64,000 nucleotides of DNA from Perkinsus olseni (Eukaryota > Perkinsozoa > Perkinsida > Perkinsidae), in assembly GCA_013115135.1 (NCBI GenBank), contig JABANP010000171.1, positions 1 to 64,000 of the forward strand, written 5' to 3'. The translations under genes were made by a program, and so were the position numbers. Below are positions 1 through 10,882 of this stretch, piece by piece. The stretch's first letter is position 1. Every line of letters begins with the position of its first letter. The notes under the pieces are model-generated. The model did not search any database. It saw only the letters and a program-made list of their open reading frames with translations, and was not told the DNA's origin.

Positions 1-30
1 CATACCGCACACTGCTCAAAACTTGCGCTA

Positions 31-719
31 TCAGCCGAAATAAGGTTCGGGAATAACCGGCAAAGATTCATCGCCAACAACAGCGAGATCATTCTCGAGG
101 TTCTCAGGGAAGTCGTAGAAGAAATTGAGCCATCCCCAATCCGCGGAATCTGAAACAGGAGCTGCTGTAGGATTCAACCGTTTCTGAACTCACCATAGCT
201 TTCAAAGCCTGCCTTCGTATACGCTTTCTTCGCAGCCTCGTTGGTGGTATCTACTCGCAGCCACGCGAGGGTCACTTGGGGTGCCACACGGTGAATCTGA
301 CCATGGGTGAGTCCGTGTCGAGGGAGAGGCGAGAAAGCATTGACTCACGTATTTCATAAGTCTCTAGCATTTCCGAAGCGACTCCGCGTCGTCTCCAATC
401 CTCCCTTACAATTACTCGAGGTATATACACCGTGGCTGGACTGTCATCTGTTTGGTTCACAAGGCCGAACTCAACAGAACCCACCACAACCTGAAGGAGC
501 CACTCCGCTAGAGGAGCAGAACTATCGCGCGAACGACCAGCTCCGTACATTTTGCCTGGTGTCCACTGCCACAAAGACTCCAGCATCCGGCTTTGCCTTA
601 TCTTCCAACAGAACATCAGATTGCTCGGCCAAGCGATATTCAAGTTTGGAGACATCAGGCGTAAGGTGTCCTCCCTGCTTTTGGGACGTCAAAGAGACGA
701 AGGCCGTCTGCATCAGCAT
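31..719 (-). CDS. GNAT-family N-acetyltransferase, four exons
   Basis: Predicted acetyl-CoA-dependent N-acetyltransferase; substrate unknown. Exons on the minus strand are 719–549, 490–349, 274–194 and 149–31. All introns are GT–AG and phases match (0, 1, 1). The protein is about 165 residues. Exon 2 carries the acetyl-CoA signature: a strand VYIPRVIV followed by EDWRRRGVASEMLETYE, where R-R-x-G-x-A is the GNAT pyrophosphate loop. Exon 3 gives the C-terminal strand and helix WLRVDTTNEAAKKAYTKAGFE, with the family's N..A...Y...GF pattern. The tail ends in an acidic segment closed by TGA. An alternative acceptor for exon 3 at about 296 would add seven residues but breaks phase. The start used is the first of two close ATGs (719, 713). 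An upstream exon cannot be excluded because this ATG sits beside an AG that could be an acceptor. Confidence 0.75.
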
Positions 720-2387
720 CAAGGCCAAGCAGACGGGGCGATGCAGGGCCCTTAGGAATCATCGGGCGGTAGATGGCTACCTTGAGGGCAAGGAAGTGCG
801 AGAGAAGGAATTCGCGTTATGGAAAATCGATCGCAAATAGGATCTTCGTGCGGTTGATTGAGTGCGTGGAAACCATCGCTGAGCCTTTGAGCGGGGTCCT
901 GGCCTGTGCGGGCCGAGAATGGCGATTGGCACAACCCAAATGACACCAAACGTGTGGTTGGAGCTGCTCACAGCGAAGGCGTCCAACGTAGTGTTCACGT
1001 AGCCCTTCCGAGTAGCATAGCGAGTGTAGTCCCTGAACATTCTCTCTTTGATAACAAACGCCAAGACATTGATAAACTCAACCACTCAGTCGCCCCAGAA
1101 GCTACGTTAGAAATCAAGTTGCATACCATCTTTTCCGTGAATCCTGCACTACTCAAATAATAAATTCAGAACATGCGATACCTCTGGCCCTCCTCCTGAT
1201 TCGGAATTAGTTTTTTCACTGCAGCATCCGACCAGTACTCGCCATCCCCAGACGACTGTACGTCAGCTTCTTCCTTTCGAAAGTTGGTCCATGTACGCTC
1301 GAACTCTCTCCTCTGGCCAGCCGAGGACCTCAGTGGCCAAGTCGTGGACTCTCACCCCTCTAATACTCCCATCGGAGCCAAGGCGAGTGCAGGCTGTGAC
1401 GGCCTGTAGGGCCGATCTACGAGCCCATCTTCGGTCCGACCATCTGAAATTGCACCACTCCCTTCAACGCAAAGCTATGCCTTGAGCAATGGCGAATCCA
1501 AGGTTGAAGCTAGTACTTCACAGGAACCCAAGATACGACCCGAACATGTTCATGCTCCTACCTCTTGAAGCGCCAAGCTGTGAAGAGTATCAGCACGCCC
1601 ACCAGGAAGGCAGCTTTCCACCACATCTCTACAGCCTCCGTGATTCTGCACGAAAGCCGCTTTGCCGACTTCAACGACCACAAGGTGCCTCCTGTGGTAT
1701 ACACCACTTGACTGCCGTACTCGTTGGGAAGGGACTCCGATACTGACCAACATAACATGCCCTTCAAAATGCGGACACTTAAACGATACGTCTATAACCA
1801 AGTTTCCGGTACCGATGTTGCTCGCTAGAAACTACTCCCGAGTATTTCACGAAGCACTCGATGTTGTTGTTCCCTTACCTTCACTTACAGACTGTATTAA
1901 CCATTTACGGACTGTAGGCTACAGTCCGTGAATGGTTAATTTGCTTCACTATTACCCTACCGAAGTCCCCAAAGTTGCGAACAAAGCAGAAGACATACTT
2001 CCAACTCTGGATTTTCTTCCACACCCTCTGGTATTACACATGAGGTTGAATGCTGTTTCGAAGTCGGCTTTGCCGAGCCTTCGAGCTTCCCAACATCTCT
2101 CTCGAAGATATCTGAGCAGGAAGGACAACAAGATGTTTGAGAGGTTCGAAGACACGCTCAGCCACAGCTTTTCCCGGCGGCTCTCAGCGCGTGACCCAAA
2201 CCCACTAGTGAAGCATATCTGCAGGCAACGGACGACAAAGGGGAGACAAAATCCGCCGTGACAGAAAGACTTACGAATTTCGGAGCTGTCAGCACAGCCT
2301 CGTAAGAATTTTCACGACAATTTTTCCAAGCTCACTAGAATTCTCTCGAGAAGTTTCCTACTAGTACCATTACTACCACTACTGCTA
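720..2387. other. Region without a recognised gene
   Basis: Several ORFs of 60–110 codons lie here on both strands, but none carries a motif I recognise or joins into a phase-consistent exon chain. The only clear structure is the long palindrome listed separately at 1896–1940. The part next to 720 may contain the 5' end of the acetyltransferase gene. Confidence 0.5.
1896..1940. repeat. 45-bp near-perfect palindrome
   Basis: Two 22-bp arms flank a single central base. The left arm begins ATTAACCATTTACGG and the right arm is its reverse complement with one T/C difference that would still pair as G·U in RNA. It could fold into a long hairpin or cruciform, or be the joined ends of a small inverted-repeat element. 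No gene is associated with it. Confidence 0.9.
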
Positions 2388-3310
2388 TCACCTCTTGGCT
2401 TCAGCCGCATCCAACTGATACCGCGACTTGTAGCATTCATGGTCGCCCCTGCGGTCAGCTAGATGATCCGCCAATGACGCCGCCATGTGATGAGACACCA
2501 TGTACCTCGGGAAGAACCAAGTGAGAACGACGAGAAGATGTCTTAGGATATCTATAGAATAGACAGCAAGAGCCGTGATACGGGAGAGGTCCGAAACGCG
2601 AGATTGAGGCCACTATGCCACATTATGGCGAGGCGAGAACGGCGGTCGTCGAACTATCATATTATAATAATAAATTGACGCAACTACTGTAAGGAGGGCG
2701 GCGGCTATCAACTCCCAACACCGGAGAAAGGCAGACGCTGAGATCGCGCCTACCCTCAGAGTATCCACGTCTTATCTAGTACTACTGCGCCGAATGACGG
2801 AGGGCTTACAAATGCTCGTCTCGGACACAGACGTCGCCATCTCGCTTGAACAGGGGTTGCACTTCATCGTATAACCTTGGCAGACCGCATTAGCTGGACA
2901 GGGCTCACAGTCCACAGCCGAAGAAGAGACCATCACAATAACGCAGCCTCGGCCCAGGAAGATACCTATCAAGTCCAAGCTTGATCAAGCAACACTGGAA
3001 GATACACCTTGACTCACCAGTAAGCTGCCATAGCTGCTACCAGTAGAAAGATCCCCAGCACGGTATTAACCTGATATCTTATGCTCATCCGTGTTCTTCA
3101 CGCAACAGGCTAACTTTCTTCGCCCATAGTGAACCTCAGGATACCATGAGCTCACCTTAGAGAATCTCCGCCTCGTCTGTGCTTCCTTGAGAGGCCTCAG
3201 ATAGCTCAGAGGAGATATCGTCACGCGCCGCGACTTGGCACCATCATCCTCGGGCGAAGCGAAGAGAGTCTGAGGGAACCCGTCACCAAACGTAACCAGA
3301 GAAATGGGGA
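2388..3310 (-). CDS. MAN1/Src1-like inner nuclear membrane protein, C-terminal exons
   Basis: Predicted integral membrane protein of the nuclear envelope with a MAN1-Src1 C-terminal (MSC) domain. One exon around 3090–3018 encodes a hydrophobic segment, VNTVLGIFLLVAAMAAY, a likely transmembrane helix. The next exon, 2979–2810, is in phase and carries the cysteine signature DCEPCPANAVCQGYTMKC, which resembles the C-x-P-C-P-x-x-A-x-C-x-G motif just after the membrane helix in yeast Src1/Heh and animal MAN1. A third coding stretch ending at TGA 2388 reads ADHLADRRGDHECYK, like the MSC segment that follows. The acidic, serine-rich reading near 3310–3170 may be an upstream exon. Not all borders are resolved: the intron between the first two exons is only about 38 bp, and the link to the last exon is not in phase, so an exon is probably missing. 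No LEM domain is visible. Confidence 0.55.
2606..2690. repeat. Fragment shared with the WW-gene intron regions
   Basis: The stretch with GGCGAGGCGAGAACGGCGGT, followed by an AT-rich ATAATAATAAATTGA segment, recurs almost unchanged at about 22637–22695 and 29920–29975, inside the second intron of both WW-domain genes. The neighbouring ACTATGCCAC is present in both places but in a different order. This is a dispersed fragment, not a gene. Confidence 0.7.
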
Positions 3311-3756
3311 ATTTGTGAATTCACGGACTTCTCAATGTCGAAACGACGATGAGTCCAGCGGTGGAAAATCGAGACAGACTCCAGCGGCGGCTACAGGATG
3401 CAACAAGATGTGACCCCAGCCCAGATAATTTCGTGGCGCGCGAAATACCGACTCGACTACCTTGTCCACTGACGCTGATGACAGTGCACTTGACCGACTA
3501 GGAGGACGACCTGAAGGGTGGATCTGGCCAATCGCCCCACCCATGCAAATTCTTATCATTATCTCCTTTTATTTAATACAGCGGTAAAAACGCAGTTGTT
3601 AACCTCCCATAAAAAAGCAGTGCTCATTACCACATAGTAATACTCCTAGTTCCTATGCATGCAATAAGTAGGTATTAAAATAAAGTCCACGAGGAGAAAA
3701 TATGGCAGCACCCCAGGATTTCCTCATAGTAGAGGAAATGAAAGGACGAGTCCGAG

Positions 3757-3935
3757 TCTGTGTGTGAGTTTACAGTCCAACGCTTACGGTTCCGGCTTAG
3801 TTAGACTCGAAGCCGATGTGCTCAGTTGGGGACTTTCTGTAGCGTTGACATGCCGTGCAATCAGACAGATTGACAAGAAGCTTCCCTCAGGGGTTTTTTC
3901 AACCATAGAAGCTTCCTTTCCGCGTCCAACAAAGT
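3757..3935 (+). repeat. Dispersed repeat family R1, copy 1
   Basis: About 170 bp containing GAGTTTACAGTCCAACGCTT, then GATGTGCTCAGTTGGGGACT, then CATGCCGTGCAATCAGACAG and AAGCTTCCCTCAGGGG. The same order of blocks is found at 12131–12247, 42667–42748, 43371–43500, 58891–58958 and 61361–61530, in both orientations. This is the longest copy with the minus-strand copy at 61.4 kb. No long ORF is conserved across copies, so it is probably a short non-autonomous element or the remains of one. Confidence 0.8.
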
Positions 3936-4969
3936 CAATCCCGCCAAGCTGTAGGGCGGATCGCAAGTTTGTATTTTCACCGCCTCTCGTTTTTCCTAGC
4001 GGTAAAATACTGGAAAAATCAGAAATTCCACATGTCGCAATTTTTCACGTACTTTTCTCAATCACCTGAATTTTCCCACGATTTTTTTCTGTCAAAAATT
4101 CTCCTCATTTAGAATCGTGAGCTCGTACCAGTTCGCACAGAAACTCTCCAATGCGAGTTTCCACTCAGTACCACCACCATTCCCATTTTATGCTACAATT
4201 ACACTATCAATCGCTTACTTGATCTTCGCCGGCGAGCCACCGACGATCCTCCCGCGGACGAGGGTGAGGCCCTCGGAAGATCTTCCATGCTCGACCTTCC
4301 ACGCCCTCGCTCGTACCTGTCACATTAGAATTTCAACCACAGTACAGCGCGGTCGCCCACCGAGAAGTGATCGGCGATTCGCTCATCTCCGAAAGCTCCT
4401 CATCATCACTAGAGAACACCCTGGCCACATCCACCAGGTCAGTGCCTGAGTCCATAATTTCGTGGCGCGTGACGGTAGAAAACTTGCCTTCACTATTGGT
4501 AGCAGAGGCCAGGCTGGACCTTCTCCTTGATCCTCTCCTTGTCGCGGCGGACCCCCGAGAACTCCTGGTCGCACGACTGATCGATTGATGGCGTGACGAG
4601 AACAGCACACTCCGAAAATGGCCTCCGTCAAAAGTGAAATCTGACCTCCTCTGATTCACTATGGATTCCTTGCTGGCTACGGATCGCTTTTCTCTACTGG
4701 ATTTGCCGCGGTGTGATGTCGTTGATCTGATCGGGCCTGAAGAAAGGCGGAGCGAAGCGGTCCTTGCCGATACTATCACAACGACCAGGCACGGCAGAAG
4801 ACAAAAACGACAAGAGTAGAAACTCTCGAGTTGGTGTTTTTTTTCTGGAAAAATACGCAAATTTTCGAGAGAAAAGAAGTCCTCATCGAAAAAACGGCCC
4901 GTGAGTATTCCAACACTCGTCCAGAAGGGCTATCAATTTCCCGGAAATTCTATCAGAATCAGCCCCAGC
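3936..4969. other. Region without a recognised gene
   Basis: A 175-codon ORF on the minus strand (4860–4333) is rich in serine and arginine and ends in an acidic stretch (MDSGTDLVDVARVFSSDDEE). It has no motif I can name. It could be an upstream exon of the MAN1-like gene, which is on the same strand and lies downstream, but no phase-consistent join was found. Confidence 0.35.
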
Positions 4970-5230
4970 CTACTGCTTCCTCTCGAACTTGGTGGCGTCA
5001 GTGGCGGCGGACTGACGACTGAGGATTCCCGTCGCGAGCCCTCGGGCCCCAGCTCCTTCAGACACATGCTGAAAACGAACCGTATCAGACGACACGGGGA
5101 CGACCCATCACAGTCAGCAAGTCGACGCGACCGCCCTGACGCACTCAGGGTCATCAGACCAGACATGATGCACGAATTGCTGCCTACTGAAAGATTGAAT
5201 ATTCGAGACCTTGCCGTATTGATTGGGCAT
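4970..5230 (-). CDS. Possible small two-exon gene, function unknown
   Basis: An ATG at 5230 opens MPNQYGKVSNIQSFSRQQFV and continues to a possible GT donor near 5125. A good acceptor (GTTCGTTTTCAG) lies near 5065, and a second exon would read to TAG at 4970, ending ATDATKFERKQ. The donor is not unique, and an alternative keeps a different frame in exon 2. The product would be about 60 residues with no recognised domain. Confidence 0.25.
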
Positions 5231-5393
5231 GGTATGGTACGGGTTTTAATAGAAAAATAGCTAGATAACTTGATGGGAAAAACAGGCAGGGGGAGCTGGT
5301 CTAGAAATCACCAACTTCAGCAGTTAGGAGACCAATTCGAGTAATGATAGCAATAACTTGAGCTCATCATGTGTTTTTTGCCACAACACGGAA

Positions 5394-5806
5394 CTACGCT
5401 CCGCTGTAGGCTTCTCCTGTTGATCTAATCGCCGACCACAGGAAGTGTGCTGTTCCGTTTCTCTCCGGACTCGCTGCGATCTTCCACTCACTTGAGAGTG
5501 ACCGTGAACGGTGGAGTTTTACCCGTAAAACGGGAAGTGGCTTATTCGGAAAGTGAAAAACGCGAAAACGCGAAATATGGTTTTCACTGCTGTTTTTCAT
5601 ATCGCCGGTAAAACTCCGATATATGCAAACGACATTGTATGTTCATACCACACCACCCGGAGATCACGCCACGAGGAACAACACGACACTGAAGCTGCTT
5701 ACTTGACCAGCACAGCCTTCTTGACGCTGCTCTGCGGCACTTTAACGCCATTCCTCGTCAGCAGACTGCGTAGCTCAGGGATGGTCATAGAGGCGTAGGT
5801 GCTCAT
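5394..5806 (-). CDS. Small SAP-like protein, two exons
   Basis: Exon 1 (5806–5703) starts at ATG and encodes MSTYASMTIPELRSLLTRNG, then VKVPQSSVKKAVLV. The pattern, hydrophobic-x-x-LR-x-LL-x-x-x-G-x-x-x-P-x-x-x-x-K-x-x-L, matches the helix-turn-helix of SAP DNA/RNA-binding motifs. A canonical donor (GTAAGC) follows. A CTCTCAAG acceptor at 5491 leads in phase into exon 2 (5490–5394), which ends TGEAYSGA and TAG. The product would be about 66 residues, which is mostly just the SAP motif, so more exons may exist. The intron is about 212 bp, longer than most here. Confidence 0.45.
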
Positions 5807-6147
5807 TTTTCAGGAGATCAGAGAGGCGAAGACGAGAAGCTAAACGAACAGAGAATTGGGTAGAATTGGGGCGACAGCCGGCGGGCTTCGTGCCGGGAGA
5901 CGTGGCGGAGCAATCCGGGCCGTAGCAAGACAGCAGCAGCTGACAACCGAAGAGTTTTTGAAGACCCACCTTGTGTAGAATTGGCCTGACAGCCGGCGGG
6001 CTTTGCGTAAAGATGCCATTCTCGTGTCATTTTAGCCCACGCGCGAATCCGGGGGTGATAAGACGCCAAGACTTCTAAGATTGACCGCGCGCCACTAAAC
6101 TCAACACTCGTCACACTTCACAATGCATGCTTTTCATGTATCTAATC

Positions 6148-7230
6148 CTATCTTAGGTCGATGATGAAAGATTCCAAAACAAGTTCCTTGGGACTTGGTG
6201 AGCCCCAGGGCGTCCTCAAAACATCAATGAATTTACCCCTCTGTTGAACGCATACTACTGGACCAAATGGCGAGGTTTCCTCCGGCAGCTTCGCTCCGCT
6301 AATTTTCAGCTCCCTCCGGGATGTCCAGCCATCTAGAGAACTCTCCCGCACGCCCAGGAGACACACTTTCGTGAATTATTCCGCCATCAGTTTTCCGAAC
6401 AATAATGTCCACTTCTAAACAACCACTTTCTCCGCCCTCACAAGCCACCAGTCGAATTCTCCTCGCCAGCTCTCCCAGATCGTCGCATTTAACCGACAAT
6501 TCCGCATACTCAGGGTAGAGGAACCCTTCAACGGTCTTCGACCATATCATCGTCGTATCGGTAACCTCGCCGCTGAGCTTTACTGAATACACTGTCATCA
6601 CAGTAGCCGCAAGAGGATCTTGAGGGCCCTTCCAATAGCCGTTATTATAATACAGTCTTTGGCACAATCAACGGCGTAGCGACTGACGGAAGTGGAAGAG
6701 AATGGTTGTTGCGAAGGAAGATCAAGCACGCCATGACGCGAAACTTGGCCGGTCGCCAAGTTGAGTGAATAGAGGGAAAAGTCGCACTCCGAAAATACAA
6801 ATAGACGGTCGAAGACAGAGTCGTAGGCAAAGCAGTATCTTCCATGACCGACAGTATTGCTTATAGTGAACTGCGTAGGATTTGAGAAAGGAGTGGTATG
6901 AATTTGCACGCATGCACAACCCTTCTGCAGCGAGTAGCCGGCGATACATACTTCTTCCCCCTCGTGTAAACATGTACCACCCTTGAGACCCCTCCGGAAC
7001 CTCAACCTTCGAGTCCTCGCGGACTTTCTCCAGAACAAATGAACGCTGGCCAAGATGGTCAGAATACAAGTTGAAAGATACCCATCGACAGATCGAGGTT
7101 TGAATTTCGCTGGCAAAGTCTCTCCACTGCTGCCAACTCGAGTGAAAGTGCCGTGACTTGACGACTTCGAAGGGAAGGGGACATCATCGAGGAGATCAGG
7201 AAACTGGAACGTGAACTCTGATGGACACAT
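6148..7230 (-). pseudogene. Decayed intronless gene for a beta-rich protein
   Basis: Protein-like sequence runs through about 1.08 kb of the minus strand without usable introns, but it switches frame several times. In order: an opening MCPSEFTFQFPDLLDD; then YSDHLGQRSFVLEKVREDSK in a second frame; then GHGRYCFAYDSVFDRLFVFS and CDFSLYSLNLATGQV back in the first; then YSVKLSGEVTDTTMIWSKTV in the second; and finally VVCVQQRGKFIDVL to a stop at 6148 in the third. Short strand-turn-strand repeats of this kind suggest a beta-propeller, but no family signature is clear. At least three frame changes argue for a pseudogene; sequencing indels are the alternative. Confidence 0.55.
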
Positions 7231-8053
7231 TATTCAGTGTTAATGGAGCCGGTTTGTCAACACGGGTGGTTCATCAGAACGGCTGACTTGGACAACATAA
7301 CACCTGGGTCTTACTTTCAAGAATGCTCTGTTCGACATGATGCCTCAGCATCATCAACAACCCCGCTCATCTCCTCAACGGAAAGGATACAGTCACTTGT
7401 ATAATCATCCCACCAGCCACACCAGAAAATGAGGAGACATTTGATGACTTTAAAGAACAGATGAAGGAATTTCCTTATACTTCAACGGGCCCGATCACGC
7501 TGTCGTTATTACACACGATATCTCATAACATGAGGGGGATTGTGAATGAGTCATTCAACAGTGATCCTCTGTTGATCATAAACAGTCAAAATCCGATCAA
7601 ATTCTCCTCCCGGAATGTTTCCCACTAAACAACGCGACAAAAAGCGAGTTCGACTAGTAAAAGAGAGCCGTACAGATAAGAGAATACGGCCGTCAACAGG
7701 TGACGGTCGTCTCTAGAATCCGAGCTCCTCTCTTCTCTGAACGCTCATGTCCGACACGCGGACACATACCACATATCATATCGCGACATGTGTCCGTGTG
7801 TGAGACAAAGGTGGAAATATTCGACCGCAACGCAGCATTTGTCGCTCGCCTGAGGTCAAAAACCGCGCTTTCCAGCCCGAAGTATTCATTTCCCCCGGTT
7901 CCCATTTCCATCCACGACTTATCCCCAGGGTTCCAGTGATGATTGAGATAGTCCTCCACGCTACAGCGGGAGGCAGCTATTGGTTATCATACAGTAGCAG
8001 TATCGGGCAGTAGCCCACAGGATGCCTCTACAGCGTTTTGGATAATCCCTCAC
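7231..8053. other. Intergenic, no gene seen
   Basis: Overlapping ORFs on both strands (7959–7693 and 7700–7939) mirror each other and lack recognisable motifs. The stretch just before 8054 (GGGCAGTAGCCCACAGGATG, then GCCTCTACAGCGTTTTGGAT) is also present upstream of the two related genes at 53550 and 60151, so it belongs to the conserved 5' flank of that family. Confidence 0.5.
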
Positions 8054-9102
8054 ATGCCGGTATCCAAACACATCATCATCCAAGCATCAGCTGCTGCTGT
8101 TATATTCACATCAACCCTACCCCTCGGTGACGCAGCGTTACCGATAGGCAGGGCGCTTTCCGGTGGCTCCACTAGCGCTATCGGCGAAGTGGCCCCTCAC
8201 GCCGCCGAGGATGTAAGAACATCATCCAATCATACATCCGTTCTCACATTATCAATAGTAGAGAATCAGCAAGCCCGCCCGCGACTCGTGTCGCCGGAAT
8301 TTTCAGTTATCGTCGGAGTTTCTAACGTTCTTTTAGTCTTTTCAACTCTCTCAGGACTTCCCGCCGTTCGACGAAGACATGTCCAGCTTCGAAATCCGCA
8401 CTGAGTGCAATGGATACGAGTCCGATGGATTCGAAGATACTCCTGTTGACCCCGTTGTTGCGTGCATCTACAGCAGCGGCGAGTATACGGAAGACTTGCC
8501 AAATTTGAAGATATCTGCTGGGAACGGAGGCGACATGCAAACACGTTCCATAACCTGCCCCAAAAGTGATGAGCAAGAGGCTTTTGAAATCAAATTGTAA
8601 TGTATGGGGTCATACCATGGCGGCAAGAGCCAATCAACGTTCTGTTCTATTCAGTCACTGGTGGCCACCCCGACTACACTCCTATTTTATGATCGAGGAA
8701 AGACACGACTGGAGCTTTCTCGACTCTCACCGCAGCCCAGGATTGCCTCCCGATGGCACAGGACTGGACCCCCTCAAAGGCCTGCGGAACTCGGCTGTTT
8801 CCCGAGCATTGAGCCGCCTGGACGAGTTCACTCTGAGTTTTGGGAAATTGGATTTCGGTATTCGAGCCTTGAAAAGCGCCGCCGCGATCTCGGAAGAAGT
8901 CTGCATGGCTGTTAAAGAGGCTGTCAAGGGAAAGTTTGGCACATTTAAAGACATGTGCCGAGAGTATTTGAGAGTCTACGAGAGGCCAGAGACACCGCTC
9001 GAGCCCGAGGATGGGACTTCGTTGAAGAAGAGTGCCAATACAAGAACGATACGTACATCATCCCGACATCAGTGTCACCTTGAGACAGTGGCTGTAGTCT
9101 GA
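8054..9102 (+). CDS. Secreted-type protein family S1, member 1 (intact, three exons)
   Basis: Function unknown. Exons are 8054–8212, 8355–8596 and 8736–9102, with phases 0 and 2, giving 255 residues. The first exon encodes a likely signal sequence, MPVSKHIIIQASAAAVIFTS, with a lysine followed by a hydrophobic core. Exon 2 opens DFPPFDE and contains a conserved cysteine pair: VVACIYSSGEY and, near its end, ITCPKSDEQEAF. Exon 3 contains GTGLDPL and the helical motif KGKFGTFKDMCREYLRV. All three exons align with loci at 59.4–60.2 kb, 52.2–53.6 kb and 40.2–41.1 kb, with splice sites in the same places, so this is a gene family and this member is complete. The stop follows a serine-rich tail. No known domain is recognised. 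Confidence 0.75.
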
Positions 9103-9767
9103 TACTTATTTCCTAAGTGATCGTGAGGTTCTCTATCAATTACGCTTTGTTGAGGTGTCATGTCGTACGGGGATGATGTCTGACTGCTGTATTGAAGTGT
9201 TGTACGCTGACAGTCTCTTCCTATTGCGTTCATTGAAGTCTGGCACTCAAGCGCAAGTCCCACCAAATGTTGGATCGGCAGGTCAGTTCATCCAGCCCGG
9301 CTTGGTAAGTCGCGAGTGTCTGAGAGACTTTCACGTTGAGAGCAACAATGTCGTAGCGTACACTGAGGCCCGGATCGAGCCGCCTGGTTAGCGTTGAAAA
9401 TCTGAACTTGTGAGGAACAGGGATTCAGACACTACCCCCACGTTGGGGGCCCCAACGCGTACCGAGACCAGACAGGTCTGACAAGTGAATAGCAAGCGTG
9501 CGCGAAGAGCTTGAGCATGGCGGAACATTGGTGATGTAGCACCTTCCCATTGTAGCTTTGGGAACTTAAGGCGAAAATTTCGCCTAACTTTTGAGGCAAA
9601 ATGGCAACGACGAATTGTATTGGAACAAATACAATGCCTTCACCTCAACGAAGGCCAATGGCCTTCCTTCGTCCATGGCCATAGGTCCATGAACGCCTCA
9701 GGCCATACTCACCTCAATGAAGTGTATATGCCTAAGATTGGAAGCCAGCGGGATGGATGAAATTATC
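9103..9767. other. Intergenic with short palindromic runs
   Basis: A 78-codon plus-strand ORF (9155–9391) ends in protein-like sequence (ECLRDFHVESNNVVAYTEAR), but it has no motif or clear splice context. Around 9643–9700 there are short nested inverted repeats of the GAAGGCCAATGGCCTTC type. Nothing else is apparent. Confidence 0.4.
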
Positions 9768-10061
9768 TCATTCCCTGTGGGTGGACACTCTCGGTTTCAG
9801 AGGGACGCTTTCACTCCCATACTCGCTCCTACTCGGAGCGACAAATTCCGTCAAGTAAACAATATTTTTCTGTACATCATCACTCGCCCTCAGTGCGCCG
9901 TGCAGCGCATCGTTCTCGGGGCGGAGCGATCCGAAACCGGGAAGAATTTTCTGACCCAAAAATATCTTTACGGATTCTCCTCTCTGAGTTACAGGCAGTA
10001 CGGCAGTTGCGAGAATGCGCGGGTCATTCTCAACACTAATCACCTCAGGAAAGGTTCTCAT
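9768..10061 (-). CDS. Hypothetical protein fragment
   Basis: A 97-codon ORF opens with ATG and includes ENDPRILATAVLPVTQRGES. Its composition is more protein-like than its antisense. Further coding-like sequence lies upstream on the same strand (about 10280–10130, including VAHDNNAVKNLVFTCATDAR) but in frames that do not join cleanly. This may be one exon, or part of a decayed gene like the one at 6.1–7.2 kb. No domain is recognised. Confidence 0.3.
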   Translation of the reverse strand: MRTFPEVISVENDPRILATAVLPVTQRGESVKIFLGQKILPGFGSLRPENDALHGALRASDDVQKNIVYLTEFVAPSRSEYGSESVPLKPRVSTHRE

Positions 10062-10882
10062 TGGCGAGCTTGAAAGTGCGCGAAAATGGTTTACCCTACA
10101 CAGGAGAACGCGTCTTCGAATTCAACCAGGAGAATGAGCACGCCATCATGCCCAGCCAAGATGACCTCGTGCGTCCGTTGCACAAGTGAACACAAGATTT
10201 TTCACGGCGTTGTTGTCGTGAGCGACCCACACGGAATTCCTACCTGCTACCACCAACGATTCGGACAGCCTGGTCACTCAAGCTAACCAGCTGAAGACAA
10301 TTGTCCTGAACCTTCGGTTCTTCGGCTACTTTACCATCTTACCTGAGCAAGGCTCCGCAATTCCCCGATACACTCAACGGCGTGCAGTGGCACGTAGCAG
10401 TCAATACCACGGCTGATTGAACAGAATGACCACTTACATAGTACACGATACTTGAGGAGGATCGGTAGTCTTCGAAAACGCACGCTAATAGCATCTCGAA
10501 CACCGCAGGATCGACATGAACTTGGAGCGCATAAATTTAGTAGCAACACGAGTCGAACACACTCCCCTTTCGCCGCGCAAATTCACAGCCCAACGCTCGC
10601 TGGCGAATAAATTATTGAGACTCACGCAAGACGTGAACGGTCGAGACGAACTGCCGCTGCAAGCACTGGAGATGACACTGATGGTACTACTAGTAATAGA
10701 CAATTATACACGACCTACGGTGACGAAAAAGAGGCCCTCACAGCGTGATGAGAACACGTGAGCGCCCAGTACCGACTCGGACCGGCCAAGTAAGAGCGGT
10801 CGAGTGCCGATGCTTGCGAAGAAGTGGAGAAATAACGAAAACCGTTGAATACCGCAGTCGAAGACACAATGGGGCGTCCCGG

